A DNA stretch of 64,000 bases from NCBI GenBank assembly GCA_011050675.1, contig DRFI01000023.1:518079-582078 (forward strand), in the 5' to 3' direction. Shown here in pieces: positions 54,718-63,798 of this stretch. The notes below the pieces were generated by a model. That model did not search any database. It saw nothing but the letters and a program-made list of their open reading frames with translations, and was not told where the DNA came from. Numbering within the stretch: position 1 is the first letter of the stretch; the number at the start of each line of letters is the position of its first letter. The stretch comes from Maribacter sp. GTDB taxonomy: Bacteria; Bacteroidota; Bacteroidia; Flavobacteriales; Flavobacteriaceae. The translations under genes and the position numbers were made by a program.

Positions 54718-55749
54718 TTGTTAAAACAACCCACTTATTCTATTCATTTTATACTGCTACTTATTGTGTTACTGGTATGCTTTGTTATAAATATTTGTTT
54801 GGGTTCTGTTAATATTTCTTTCTTAGATACTGCTAAAATATTATTTGGTACCGTTACCGAAGATTCATCTAACTCATATATTATTTGGCAATACCGATTA
54901 CCAAAAGCTATAACAGCTATTTTGGTGGGTGGCGGACTATCCCTTAGTGGTTTGTTAATGCAGACCTTATTTAGAAATCCCCTGGCAGGACCTTATGTTT
55001 TAGGTATCAGTTCTGGAGCAAGTTTAGGTGCTGCTATAGTAATTATGGGCTCTTCGCTATTTTCTGGTTTTTTCGCATTCTCTACTTTTAATGACATAAC
55101 ATTGGCAATAGCATCTAGTATTGGTAGTTTTCTTGTATTATCACTTGTGCTAATGGTTGCTGCCAAAATAAAAGATACTATGGCTCTTTTGATTATAGGC
55201 TTAATGTTTGGTAGCATTACAGCTGCTGTTGTAAGTGTACTATCTTACTTCTCTAAAGCTGAAAAATTACAGCAATATATCTTTTGGTCCTTTGGTAGCT
55301 TAGGAAATTTATCGTGGTTGCAAATTCTCATTGTTGCCTCTTGTACCGCTATAGGCATACTTTTAAGTATTATAACAGTTAAGCCCCTTAATGCATTTCT
55401 ACTAGGAGAGAACTATGCTAAGAGCTTAGGTATACGTTTACAAAAATCTCGTTATCTTATTATAATAGCCACAGGGTTGTTGGCAGGCTGCATAACTGCT
55501 TTTGCAGGACTCATAGCATTTGTTGGTTTAGCGGTACCTCACGTAACCAGACAATTATTCCATACAACAGATCATAAAATTCAAATACCCGCTGTTCTGT
55601 GCTGTGGAGCAATTTTAATGTTAATATGCGATACTGTTGCCCAATTACCCGGATCAGTTAGTGTTTTACCCATTAATGCGATAACAAGTATTTTTGGAGC
55701 TCCTGTAGTTATTTGGCTATTGGTTCGAAAAAGAAAAATGATATTCTAA
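54718..55749 (+). CDS. btuC: FecCD-type ABC transporter permease (BtuC-like), TTG start
   Basis: Inner-membrane permease of the iron-siderophore/B12 family. The 343-residue product has about ten helices and the family motifs YRLPKAITAILVGGGLSLSGLLMQTLFRNPLAGPYVLGISSGASLGAA and TAFAGLIAFVGLAVPHVTRQL, the latter contacting the ATPase. Its first codon must lie at or after 54718 because the stop of btuF (54715-54717) is in the same frame. The first residue codon is TTG, and no ATG occurs until deep inside the first helices. Translation probably re-initiates after btuF. Confidence 0.9.
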   Translation: MLKQPTYSIHFILLLIVLLVCFVINICLGSVNISFLDTAKILFGTVTEDSSNSYIIWQYRLPKAITAILVGGGLSLSGLLMQTLFRNPLAGPYVLGISSGASLGAAIVIMGSSLFSGFFAFSTFNDITLAIASSIGSFLVLSLVLMVAAKIKDTMALLIIGLMFGSITAAVVSVLSYFSKAEKLQQYIFWSFGSLGNLSWLQILIVASCTAIGILLSIITVKPLNAFLLGENYAKSLGIRLQKSRYLIIIATGLLAGCITAFAGLIAFVGLAVPHVTRQLFHTTDHKIQIPAVLCCGAILMLICDTVAQLPGSVSVLPINAITSIFGAPVVIWLLVRKRKMIF

Positions 55750-55765
55750 TTTTAAACTATAAGTC

Positions 55766-56548
55766 ATCCAAAATACAAACCTAAATAGCACATTAAAAGT
55801 CAAAGATTTATCTATTGGTTATGATAAAAAAGTCATTGCTTCTAATATATCTTTTCAACTAAACAAAGGTGAGCTTGCCGCTATTGTTGGTGTTAACGGG
55901 ATAGGAAAATCGACTTTACTCCGTACTCTAGGTAGATTTCAGCCCAAAATCTCTGGATCTATAGAAATTGAAGATAAGCAGTTAGATTCTTTTGATGATT
56001 TGGAAATAGCTTCAAAAGTGAGTGTTGTACTAACAGAGCCTATAGCATCTAAAAATCTATCGGTACATGAGCTGTTAGCTTTAGGCAGGCAACCCTACAC
56101 TAATTGGCTGGGAAAATTAACAGATGAAGACCTTTCAATCATTAATAACAGTATTACCCTATTAGAATTAGAGTCTTTCTTAGAGAAAAAATGTTTTCAA
56201 TTAAGTGACGGACAATTACAACGTGTGCTTGTAGCAAGGGCCTTAATACAAGATACAGATGTAATTCTTCTTGATGAACCCACCACTCATTTAGATCTAT
56301 ATCACAAGGTTCAAATTTTAAAACTCCTTAAGTCTATTGCTCACGATACTAATAAAATCATACTATTTACCAGTCACGAAATTGAACTCGCCATTCAATT
56401 ATGCGATAAGATGTTGATTTTAGATGGATTAGAAAATTTGTTTGATCAACCTTGTAAGCTAATAGCAAACAAAAGCTTTGACTCCCTCTTCCCTACTGAT
56501 ATGATTTCTTTTGATGCTAATACAGGTTCTTTCAAAATAAAGAAATAG
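55766..56548 (+). CDS. btuD: ABC transporter ATP-binding protein (BtuD-like), no canonical start codon
   Basis: ATPase subunit of the same importer. The full domain is encoded: LKVKDLSIGYDKKVIAS, Walker A GVNGIGKST (about 55886-55912), Q-loop region, signature LSDGQLQR and Walker B VILLDEPTTHLD, then the H-loop FTSHE. The in-frame region opens after TAA at 55760-55762 and contains no ATG, GTG or TTG until 56000, which is past Walker A. I give ATC 55766 as the most likely initiation point (260 residues, the usual length); an upstream indel or a sequencing error is the alternative. Starting at 56000 would remove the ATP site. Confidence 0.85.
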   Translation: MQNTNLNSTLKVKDLSIGYDKKVIASNISFQLNKGELAAIVGVNGIGKSTLLRTLGRFQPKISGSIEIEDKQLDSFDDLEIASKVSVVLTEPIASKNLSVHELLALGRQPYTNWLGKLTDEDLSIINNSITLLELESFLEKKCFQLSDGQLQRVLVARALIQDTDVILLDEPTTHLDLYHKVQILKLLKSIAHDTNKIILFTSHEIELAIQLCDKMLILDGLENLFDQPCKLIANKSFDSLFPTDMISFDANTGSFKIKK

Positions 56549-56659
56549 GGATTATTCTAATTTTCTATAATTGATTGAGGTATGTTAATTAAAACAGATA
56601 AGCACTTTTAAAGTTTACTAATCAATCAAGTATCTTTACCAGATTACTTTTGTTAACTG

Positions 56660-58012
56660 ATGAACGAAATCTATACATACCTAATTATTGCAATCCTTTG
56701 CCTTGCCATTGGATATTTTCTTGGCAATTATATTCAGCTTCTAAAAACGAAATCTCGTCAAAGTACTTTAGAGGAGCGCGAGCAACAAATGCATAATAAC
56801 CTATCGGTATTTCAAGAGCGTTTAAAAGAGAGCGAAAAACATAAACTACATCTACAATCAGAAAAGGAACAACTCGGCAATCAAATTGTACGTTATCAGG
56901 CAGATTTAGAAAACTTACAACAAAAGAATAGAGAGCAAAAGGAGGAAGTAGAAAAACTACAAGAAAAGTTCACTAAAGAATTTGAGAATCTTGCAAATAA
57001 AATTCTTGAAGACAATAGTATAAAATTTACAGAGCGAAACGAAAAGAATATCAAAAACATTCTTACGCCATTAAATGAGAAAATTCTGCTTTTTGAGAAG
57101 AAGGTAGAAGAAAGTCAGAAAGAAAACATCAGTATACATTCTGCTTTAAAAGAACAGTTATTAAACCTTCAGACTCAAAATATAAAAATTACCCAAGAAG
57201 CTGAGAACTTAACAAAAGCTTTAAAAGGCGATAGTAAAATGCAAGGTAATTGGGGCGAATTAGTTCTTGAACGTGTATTAGAAAAATCTGGTTTAGAGAA
57301 AGACCGAGAGTATTCTGTACAACAAAGCTTTACCCGCGAAGATGGTAGTCGAGTATTACCCGATGTCATCATTAACCTACCCGACGGTAAGAAAATGGTG
57401 GTGGATTCTAAAGTATCCTTAACCGATTACGAACGCTTTGTTAATGCTGAAGATGAACTTAAAGATAAGTATCTAAAAGATCATATAAGTTCTCTTAGAA
57501 GACATGTAGACCAGCTATCTGCCAAGAAATACGAAGATTTGTATGAAATGGAAAGTCCAGATTTTGTACTTATGTTCGTTCCTATAGAACCTGCATTTGC
57601 GATTGCTATCAATCAAGACAATTCTTTATACAACAAAGCTTTTGAACAAAATATTATTATTGTTACTCCTTCCACACTTCTTGCTACCTTGCGCACCATT
57701 GATAGTATGTGGAATAATGAAAAGCAACAACGTAATGCGATTGAAATTGCGAGGCAAGCTGGTGCTCTTTATGATAAGTTCGAAGGCTTTGTAAGCGACC
57801 TTATGAAGGTGGGCAAAAAAATGGACGAAGCGAAAGGTGAATATCGTGGGGCAATGAACAAATTAGTAGATGGTCGTGGTAACATTATCACCAGCATTGA
57901 AAAATTGAAAAAAATGGGTGCAAAAGCTAAAAAATCAATTCCAGAATCGCTATTAAAACGCGCTATTGATGATGATGATGATTTTGAAGAAGAACCTAAA
58001 TTAGAATTATAA
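56660..58012 (+). CDS. rmuC: DNA recombination protein RmuC homologue
   Basis: Linked in E. coli to suppression of DNA inversion at short repeats; a PD-(D/E)XK-related nuclease fold is proposed. The 450-residue product has an N-terminal membrane helix (TYLIIAILCLAIGYFLG), a long coiled coil (about 30-175), then the RmuC domain with MQGNWGELVLERVLEKSGLEKDREY, PDVIINLPDGKKMVVDSKVSL and FVPIEPAFAIA. The acidic C-terminus is DDDDDFEEEPKLEL-like. It stands alone, 111 bases after btuD. Confidence 0.94.
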   Translation: MNEIYTYLIIAILCLAIGYFLGNYIQLLKTKSRQSTLEEREQQMHNNLSVFQERLKESEKHKLHLQSEKEQLGNQIVRYQADLENLQQKNREQKEEVEKLQEKFTKEFENLANKILEDNSIKFTERNEKNIKNILTPLNEKILLFEKKVEESQKENISIHSALKEQLLNLQTQNIKITQEAENLTKALKGDSKMQGNWGELVLERVLEKSGLEKDREYSVQQSFTREDGSRVLPDVIINLPDGKKMVVDSKVSLTDYERFVNAEDELKDKYLKDHISSLRRHVDQLSAKKYEDLYEMESPDFVLMFVPIEPAFAIAINQDNSLYNKAFEQNIIIVTPSTLLATLRTIDSMWNNEKQQRNAIEIARQAGALYDKFEGFVSDLMKVGKKMDEAKGEYRGAMNKLVDGRGNIITSIEKLKKMGAKAKKSIPESLLKRAIDDDDDFEEEPKLEL

Positions 58013-58045
58013 TAACCAACCATTAACTATATATTACTTAAACAC

Positions 58046-58411
58046 ATGAAAAAGATAGTCTCATTACTTTTATTAGGAGTTGTTGTCATTGGCGCACTCT
58101 ATTATGCCTTTATTTATTTTGTCACTTTCAGCGAAGGTGTTCGCTCAGGAGAACTTATAAAAATTAGCCATAAAGGTGTTTTGGCAAAAACGTGGGAAGG
58201 TGAAATAAGTCAAGGAATTTCTGGTGCACAAATATTCTCATTTTCTGTACTAGATAAAGACAAAGAGGTTATTGAAAAACTACAGGAGTACCAAGGACAG
58301 TATGTAAAAGTTAGTTATGTAGAACGCTATACTACATATTTTTGGTTAGGTGATTCTAAATATTTCGTCACCAAGGTACAAGCAGAACAGTCACCTCATT
58401 TCAGAAACTAG
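58046..58411 (+). CDS. small single-span membrane protein, function unknown
   Basis: A 121-residue protein with an N-terminal membrane helix or uncleaved signal (SLLLLGVVVIGALYYAFIYFV) and a small beta-rich domain (EGVRSGELIKISHKGVLAKTWEGEISQGISGAQIFSFSVLD, YVKVSYVERYTTYFWLGDSKYFVTKV). I recall relatives labelled 6-phosphogluconate dehydrogenase in databases, but the sequence has no nucleotide-binding motif, and the label probably spread from the pgl-zwf-gnd neighbourhood. Function unknown. Confidence 0.78.
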   Translation: MKKIVSLLLLGVVVIGALYYAFIYFVTFSEGVRSGELIKISHKGVLAKTWEGEISQGISGAQIFSFSVLDKDKEVIEKLQEYQGQYVKVSYVERYTTYFWLGDSKYFVTKVQAEQSPHFRN

Positions 58412-58436
58412 ATATTCACGTTTAAAAAAAGAATCA

Positions 58437-58982
58437 ATGGAAAAGTTTAAAAGTGTAAGAGAGTCTAGAGTTTCAATAACAGAATTGATGCTTCCCTCCC
58501 ATTCTAATTTTGGAGGTAAAGTACATGGTGGACATATATTAAATCTAATGGATCAAATTGCGTTTGCTTGTGCTTCAAAACATTCGCGGCAATATTGCGT
58601 AACTGCATCGGTTAACCGTGTAAATTTTTTAAACCCTATTGAGGTAGGTGAACTTCTTACATTAAAGGCAAGTATAAATTATACAGGTCGCACATCTATG
58701 GTAGTTGGCGTTAGAGTAGAATCTGAAAATATAACTACAGGTACTAAAAAGCACTGTAATTCATCATATTTTACAATGGTAGCTAAGGGAACAGATGGAA
58801 AAAATGTTCCCGTACCAGGACTTATTATTTCTGATGATCAAGGTATTAGAAGATTTGCACGAAGCAAATACCGCAAATTAGAAGCTCAAGAAAGAGACAC
58901 TAAATTTGAATCTAAAACCTTTAATTCAGAAGACTATATTAAAGAATTGGAATCTGAAAATATTAAAATAGAGCTTAAGTAA
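58437..58982 (+). CDS. acyl-CoA thioesterase, hotdog fold
   Basis: Hydrolyses acyl-CoA to free acid and CoA, YciA/ACOT type. The 181-residue product begins with VSITELMLPSHSNFGGKVHGGHILNLMDQIAFACASKHS, where the Asn-Phe-Gly-Gly segment, the GG-H pair and Asp contribute to the active site, followed by VNRVNFLNPIEVGELLTLKASINYTGRTSMVVGVRVESEN. An upstream in-frame ATG at 58350 lies inside the previous gene; ATG 58437 gives the family start. It overlaps the convergent pgl gene by 8 bases. Confidence 0.9.
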   Translation: MEKFKSVRESRVSITELMLPSHSNFGGKVHGGHILNLMDQIAFACASKHSRQYCVTASVNRVNFLNPIEVGELLTLKASINYTGRTSMVVGVRVESENITTGTKKHCNSSYFTMVAKGTDGKNVPVPGLIISDDQGIRRFARSKYRKLEAQERDTKFESKTFNSEDYIKELESENIKIELK

Positions 58983-59688
58983 GAAGCTTTGCTGCGGCTG
59001 CATCTAAAAACCAAACCAAATCTTTTGTTTTTGGTGCAACGTGGCTTGCCGGGTATACTAAATACCCTTCTTCCCTATCTATAATTATCTTAACCTTTTC
59101 TGCCTTGGTCTCTCCTGTTACCAAGAAAGCTACTGTTTTGGCATTATTTATAATTCTACCCGTTAGTGAAACTCGTCTTTGACCAGATTCTGGATGTATT
59201 GCTACTTCACAATTATCAGGTGAAAGCCATAAATCAATCTCATGAGGGAAAATAGATGCTGTATGGCCGTCATCGCCCATACCAAGAATAACTAAATCGA
59301 ACTGAGGCAGCCCCAACTCTTTAGGCAATTCTTTGTCCAATAATTCGCCATAACGCTTTGCTTCCAACTTTGGATCAGCTTCACCTTTTATACGGTGAAT
59401 ATTTTCTTCTGGTATATCTACCTTAGAAATAAGATGTTCTACCGTCATTTTATAATTACTCTCCGCATCATCAGGTGCTACACATCTTTCATCACCCCAA
59501 TACAAATGAATATTACTCCAATCCACATCACCAGCAAATTCCTCAGCCAGAACATCAAACACAATTTTAGGAGTACTACCACCAGACAAAGCTATGTGAA
59601 AGGCTTTCTGTTCTGTAGATTTTTCAATAAGATACTTAGAAAACTCTTCTGCTACCTTTGTTTTATTTTGATAAACTTTTACTTCCAT
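58975..59688 (-). CDS. pgl: 6-phosphogluconolactonase
   Basis: Hydrolyses 6-phosphogluconolactone to 6-phosphogluconate, step 2 of the oxidative pentose phosphate pathway. The 237-residue product has the SOL/DevB-type signatures LSGGSTPKIVFDVL, YWGDERCVAPDDAESNY and LGMGDDGHTASIFP. It is 34 bases downstream of zwf on the same strand, so the two are probably co-transcribed. Convergent with the thioesterase gene by an 8-base overlap. Confidence 0.95.
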   Translation of the reverse strand: MEVKVYQNKTKVAEEFSKYLIEKSTEQKAFHIALSGGSTPKIVFDVLAEEFAGDVDWSNIHLYWGDERCVAPDDAESNYKMTVEHLISKVDIPEENIHRIKGEADPKLEAKRYGELLDKELPKELGLPQFDLVILGMGDDGHTASIFPHEIDLWLSPDNCEVAIHPESGQRRVSLTGRIINNAKTVAFLVTGETKAEKVKIIIDREEGYLVYPASHVAPKTKDLVWFLDAAAAKLLT

Positions 59689-59722
59689 CTTTACTTAAAA
59701 CTTTAATTATTCCTTTTGCGAC

Positions 59723-61255
59723 CTAGCAAATTACACAGTAGCCAGACTCATCTGCTAAATTCTCACTAGGGTTACGCCATTCTCCAACTCCTTCAATAAG
59801 CTCATTCGCATTTTCAGGACCCCAAACTCCGGCTGCATAACCGTACATTTTTACATCCTTTCCATTTTTCCAATACTCTAATATAGGATCTACAAATGCC
59901 CAAGCTGCTTCTACCTCATCTGCACGTGCATATAGAGTTGCATCACCTTGCATAGCATCTAGCAAAAGACGCTCATAAGCTTCCATCACATGAGTTTCAG
60001 TTAAACTTGAATAGTAGAAATCCATATTGGCACGTTCTACTTCAAAACCTTGACCAGGAACTTTTACTCCGAATTTTATTAAGATACCTTCATCTGGCTG
60101 AATACGAATAATCAATTTGTTATCCTTGTTACTTATACCAGATTCCTTAAAAATTTGATGATGTGGAGTTTTAAAATGTATAACCACCTCGGTAACTTTA
60201 GTTGGCATACGCTTTGCCGTTCTAACATAGAAAGGTACATCTGCCCAACGCCAGTTATCTACAAAGAACTTAATTGCAGCAAAGGTTTCTGTCGTTGAAT
60301 TCTTATCGACACCTTCTTCTTCTCTATAGCCTTTTACTTGTTGTCCATCTATTTTAGAAGATACGTACTGTGCTCTAATAGTATTGTCATAAAGCGTCTT
60401 CTCATCAGTCATAATCTTAAGAGACTTCAAAGCTTTCAACTTTTCATTACGAATTTCCTCTGCATCCGCGCTTAAAGGCGGCTCCATTACAATTAAAGCT
60501 ACAATCTGCAATAAATGACTTTGAAACATGTCTCTTAATGCACCAGACTTATCATAATAACCTCCTCTTTTTTCAACACCTACACTTTCAGCATTGGTAA
60601 TTTCTACATGATGTATATAATTTCTATTCCAAAGTGGTTCAAAAATACTGTTGGCAAAACGCGTTACTAATAAATTCTGTACCGTTTCCTTTCCTAAATA
60701 ATGATCTATTCTAAATATCTGACCTTCTTTAAAATAGGTATGTAATCCATCGTTTAATTCTTTCGCAGATTCTAGGCTATAGCCAAATGGTTTTTCAACA
60801 ATAATTCTTCTCCAACCGGTAGTCTCTTTATTCAAACCCTGATCAGATAAATTCTTTGCAATCGGCTCATACAAACTTGGCGGTGTAGACAAATAGAACA
60901 TATGATTACCATTGGTATCATATTTTTGATCTAAATCTGATATCCTTTTTTCTAAACGCTCATATGATGTGTCATAATCCGAACCTAAATCTTCGTAGAA
61001 AAGTTTATTAGCAAATTTTTGAATATAATCCTCGTCAAACTCTTCTCTTTCTTTTTCTAAATAAGGGCTCTCTAGAACTACCTTACTTCTAAATTGTAAA
61101 TCGCCCAAATCACTTCTACTCACACCAAGAACCACAAAATTTTCAGGTAAGTCGTTACCTTTATATAAATTGAAAATTGCGGGTATTAATTTCCTTGCTG
61201 TTAAATCTCCAGATGCCCCAAAAATTACGAGCATTTGATTTTCTGTCTTTTTCAT
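59723..61255 (-). CDS. zwf: glucose-6-phosphate 1-dehydrogenase
   Basis: First step of the oxidative pentose phosphate pathway, making NADPH (or NADH) and 6-phosphogluconolactone. The product has the dinucleotide motif VIFGASGDLTARKLIPA at the N-terminus, the active-site motif RIDHYLGKE with the catalytic His, and EKPFGYSLESA. An in-frame ATG at 61282 would add nine residues, but ATG 61253-61255 gives the usual start. Divergent from gnd by about 185 bases and upstream of pgl. Confidence 0.95.
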   Translation of the reverse strand: MKKTENQMLVIFGASGDLTARKLIPAIFNLYKGNDLPENFVVLGVSRSDLGDLQFRSKVVLESPYLEKEREEFDEDYIQKFANKLFYEDLGSDYDTSYERLEKRISDLDQKYDTNGNHMFYLSTPPSLYEPIAKNLSDQGLNKETTGWRRIIVEKPFGYSLESAKELNDGLHTYFKEGQIFRIDHYLGKETVQNLLVTRFANSIFEPLWNRNYIHHVEITNAESVGVEKRGGYYDKSGALRDMFQSHLLQIVALIVMEPPLSADAEEIRNEKLKALKSLKIMTDEKTLYDNTIRAQYVSSKIDGQQVKGYREEEGVDKNSTTETFAAIKFFVDNWRWADVPFYVRTAKRMPTKVTEVVIHFKTPHHQIFKESGISNKDNKLIIRIQPDEGILIKFGVKVPGQGFEVERANMDFYYSSLTETHVMEAYERLLLDAMQGDATLYARADEVEAAWAFVDPILEYWKNGKDVKMYGYAAGVWGPENANELIEGVGEWRNPSENLADESGYCVIC

Positions 61256-61440
61256 TATGGGTTGATATTCTTTATTATTCAAATATCTTAAAATCTAAGC
61301 CATTATTGGTCTTCTTTAAGACGGAATTTGGAATTAAAGTCAATATTTTAAATTATTTTTGGTTGACATTATGTTGCTAACTATATATAAGTAGAGTGTT
61401 GTAACATATTTGTGTATTTTAATTAAAAAACAATCAATTT

Positions 61441-62841
61441 ATGTATGATTTTGGTTTAGTAGGTCTTGGTGTAATGGGACAGAATTTTATCCTTAATGTA
61501 GCTGATAACGGATTTTCTGCCTACGGATATGATTTAGATGAAGAAAAAGTAGAGGCTTTAAAGACTTTAGGAGGAGATTTAGACAAAGTAAGTGCTTCTA
61601 GCAATATTAAGACATTTGTAAAAAATTTAAAACAGCCGCGTAAGATAATGCTATTAGTACCTGCTGGTAAAATTGTAGATGCTGTTATAGAATCATTGTT
61701 ACCACATATTGACAAAGGTGATATCATCATTGATGGTGGTAACTCTTTCTTTACAGATACGGACAGAAGAGAAGCTCAACTACAGGAAAGAGCAATTAAC
61801 TTTTTTGGTGCAGGAGTTTCTGGTGGTGCAAAAGGTGCTCGTAAAGGCCCAAGTATTATGCCTGGTGGATCAAAATCTGCATACGAACATATTAAACCAA
61901 TTTTTGAAGCGGTTTCCGCTAAATATAATGGAGAACCATGTGTTGCTTATTTAGGTCCAAAATCTGCTGGAAACTATGTAAAAATGGTACATAACGGTAT
62001 AGAATACGGGTTAATGCAATTAACTTCTGAAATCTATGATGTACTAAAAAAAGGTGGTGATTACACAAACGATGAATTACATAGCACTTTTGCAAAATGG
62101 AATTCTGGTAGATTACAATCTTTCTTAGTTCAAATTACTTCTGAAATATTTGAGCAAGAAGATGACCTTACAAAGGGACGCTTAGTAGATCAAATTCTAG
62201 ATAAAGCAAAACAAAAAGGTACTGGAAAATGGACAAGTCAAAATGCGATGGATTTAGGTATTCCTGTTCCATCAATAGATATTGCCGTAAGTATGCGTGA
62301 ACTTTCTGCTTTAAAAGAGGAAAGAATTAAAGCCGATGCTCTTTATGATAGACCATCTGTTGCCCACATGGATAAAGAAAAATTGGAAGAGCTTACCGAA
62401 AAAGCATTATTCTTCTCTTTTATTATAACATATTCGCAAGGCTTGCATCAACTAGCAGATGCATCTAAAGAATACGGTTATGATTTAGACATTGCAGTAA
62501 TTGCAAAAATATGGAGAGCAGGTTGTATTATACGCGCTGGTCTTTTAGCTGATATTACAGAAGCTTTTAAAACTGAACCTACTTTACCTAATCTTTTACT
62601 TTCTCCAAATTTCGTAAGTAAAATAAAAGAAACTGTTGGTGCAGCTAGAGAATTGGTTGCTTTTGGAGCACAAAACGGAATTCCGTTACCAGGTTTATCA
62701 AACTCGCTTACTTATTTTGATGCATATACCTCTAGTAAATTGCCGTTAAACTTAATTCAGGCGCAACGAGATTACTTTGGCTCTCATACTTATGAGCGTT
62801 TAGATCGTGAAGGTGTTTTCCATACAGAATGGGAAGATTAA
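61441..62841 (+). CDS. gnd: 6-phosphogluconate dehydrogenase, decarboxylating
   Basis: Third step of the oxidative pentose phosphate pathway, giving ribulose 5-phosphate, CO2 and NADPH. The 466-residue length is that of the long dimeric form. Motifs are GLGVMGQNF (N-terminal Rossmann), GAGVSGGAKGARKGPSIMPGG and KMVHNGIEYG (catalytic Lys and substrate binding), and the tail DYFGSHTYERLDREGVFHTEWED. The divergent zwf-pgl pair supplies the earlier steps, so all three enzymes are encoded within 4 kb. Confidence 0.97.
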   Translation: MYDFGLVGLGVMGQNFILNVADNGFSAYGYDLDEEKVEALKTLGGDLDKVSASSNIKTFVKNLKQPRKIMLLVPAGKIVDAVIESLLPHIDKGDIIIDGGNSFFTDTDRREAQLQERAINFFGAGVSGGAKGARKGPSIMPGGSKSAYEHIKPIFEAVSAKYNGEPCVAYLGPKSAGNYVKMVHNGIEYGLMQLTSEIYDVLKKGGDYTNDELHSTFAKWNSGRLQSFLVQITSEIFEQEDDLTKGRLVDQILDKAKQKGTGKWTSQNAMDLGIPVPSIDIAVSMRELSALKEERIKADALYDRPSVAHMDKEKLEELTEKALFFSFIITYSQGLHQLADASKEYGYDLDIAVIAKIWRAGCIIRAGLLADITEAFKTEPTLPNLLLSPNFVSKIKETVGAARELVAFGAQNGIPLPGLSNSLTYFDAYTSSKLPLNLIQAQRDYFGSHTYERLDREGVFHTEWED

Positions 62842-62851
62842 AATTCAACAA

Positions 62852-63388
62852 TTGATAAAATTAAAAACTGTTTTAAATAGTATTTGCCTTTCAGTGATGA
62901 TTGTTACGACCATAGTGTCTTGCAAAGAAAAATCAACGGAAGAAATTCCTGTAGAAGTTCTTGATAATCATACATTAGATAGAAAGGCAAATGCTGTTTT
63001 TATAGATTCGCTCGTTAGACAGGTTTATGTACCCATCTATTCTGATATTTATAATCAAACAAGAGATTCTAGAACTTTGCTTACAGCTACATTAAGCATT
63101 AGAAATACAAGCTTAAAAGATAGTTTGTTCGTAAGTAAAATCGATTATTATAATACTGAAGGAGATTTGGTCAGGAGTTATATTGACTCCCCAATTTACC
63201 TTACTCCTATGGAATCTATTGATTACGTAATTGAACAGCAAGACACCTCTGGTGGTAGCGGCGCAAATTTTATGATAAATTGGTACTCAAAGAAACATTT
63301 GAACCCATTGTTTCAAGCTGTTATGGTTGGTGGATTGGGAGCGCAAGCCTTTTCATTTACTACTGAAGGAATTGAAGTTATCGAGTAA
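62852..63388 (+). CDS. DUF3124 family lipoprotein, TTG start
   Basis: A 178-residue predicted lipoprotein with signal TVLNSICLSVMIVTTIVSC and the conserved Cys. The body (VRQVYVPIYSDIYNQTRDSRTLLTATLSIRNTSLKDSLFVSKIDYYNTEGDLVRSYIDSPIYLTPMESIDYVIEQQDTSGGSGANFMINW) is the DUF3124 domain, of unknown function. No ATG gives a usable signal: the frame offers GTG at 62807, overlapping gnd, or TTG 62852, 10 bases after the gnd stop. I choose TTG 62852 because it gives a standard signal peptide. Confidence 0.82.
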   Translation: MIKLKTVLNSICLSVMIVTTIVSCKEKSTEEIPVEVLDNHTLDRKANAVFIDSLVRQVYVPIYSDIYNQTRDSRTLLTATLSIRNTSLKDSLFVSKIDYYNTEGDLVRSYIDSPIYLTPMESIDYVIEQQDTSGGSGANFMINWYSKKHLNPLFQAVMVGGLGAQAFSFTTEGIEVIE

Positions 63389-63407
63389 TAACCTCTATGC
63401 AATACCC

Positions 63408-63429
63408 TTAAAGACTAAAAAGTCTTTAA
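63408..63429. terminator. hairpin after the DUF3124 gene
   Basis: TTAAAGACT (63408-63416), loop AAAA, AGTCTTTAA (63421-63429). The T-tract is short, so it is a modest terminator candidate for the gnd-DUF3124 transcript. Confidence 0.55.
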
Positions 63430-63444
63430 TTCACACCTTTTAAT

Positions 63445-63783
63445 ATGTATTCCATTTACGTTATTGAGTTGTCTAAAAAAGTGTTCACTGAGAATAGAAA
63501 ATTCAGAGAAGCTAACCCGCAATTTAATGGTGTTCTCGAATGTCTATATGTAGGCATGACAAGTAAGACGCCAAAAGAACGATTTGAGCAACATAAAACT
63601 GGTGCATTAAGTAAAAAAGGACATAATCTGTCTTCAAAAATTGTTCATAAATATGGCATGTACTTACGTGGCAGTCTTTTCAATCATATTGACCCTATAA
63701 AGACAAGAGCAAAAGCCTTAAATATGGAAAAGCAATTGGCTCTTGAACTTAGACGTAAAAAATATGCGGTATGGTTTAATTGA
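63445..63783 (+). CDS. GIY-YIG-like nuclease domain protein
   Basis: A 112-residue single-domain protein. The two short strands of the GIY-YIG fold are visible as SIY (residues 3-5) and YVG (35-37), with the downstream Arg46 and His50 (KERFEQH) and a late Glu-rich helix (NMEKQLALELRRK) that could supply the metal-binding Glu. The insert between the strands (SKKVFTENRKFREANPQFNG) is longer than usual. Possible roles are a stand-alone nuclease or a degenerate binding domain; no partner is evident. It is convergent with the DUF5706-like gene at 15-base spacing. Confidence 0.72.
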   Translation: MYSIYVIELSKKVFTENRKFREANPQFNGVLECLYVGMTSKTPKERFEQHKTGALSKKGHNLSSKIVHKYGMYLRGSLFNHIDPIKTRAKALNMEKQLALELRRKKYAVWFN

Positions 63784-63798
63784 TATAATCTCTATTAT

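Noticed and set aside
53569..55749. A single fused substrate-binding/permease protein
   Set aside because: A TAA stop separates the two in frame; fusion would need read-through, so they are listed as two genes.
56000..56548. The BtuD-like gene starting at TTG 56000 (182 residues)
   Set aside because: This start would remove Walker A, although the full ATPase continues in frame upstream; the real start is earlier and unusual.
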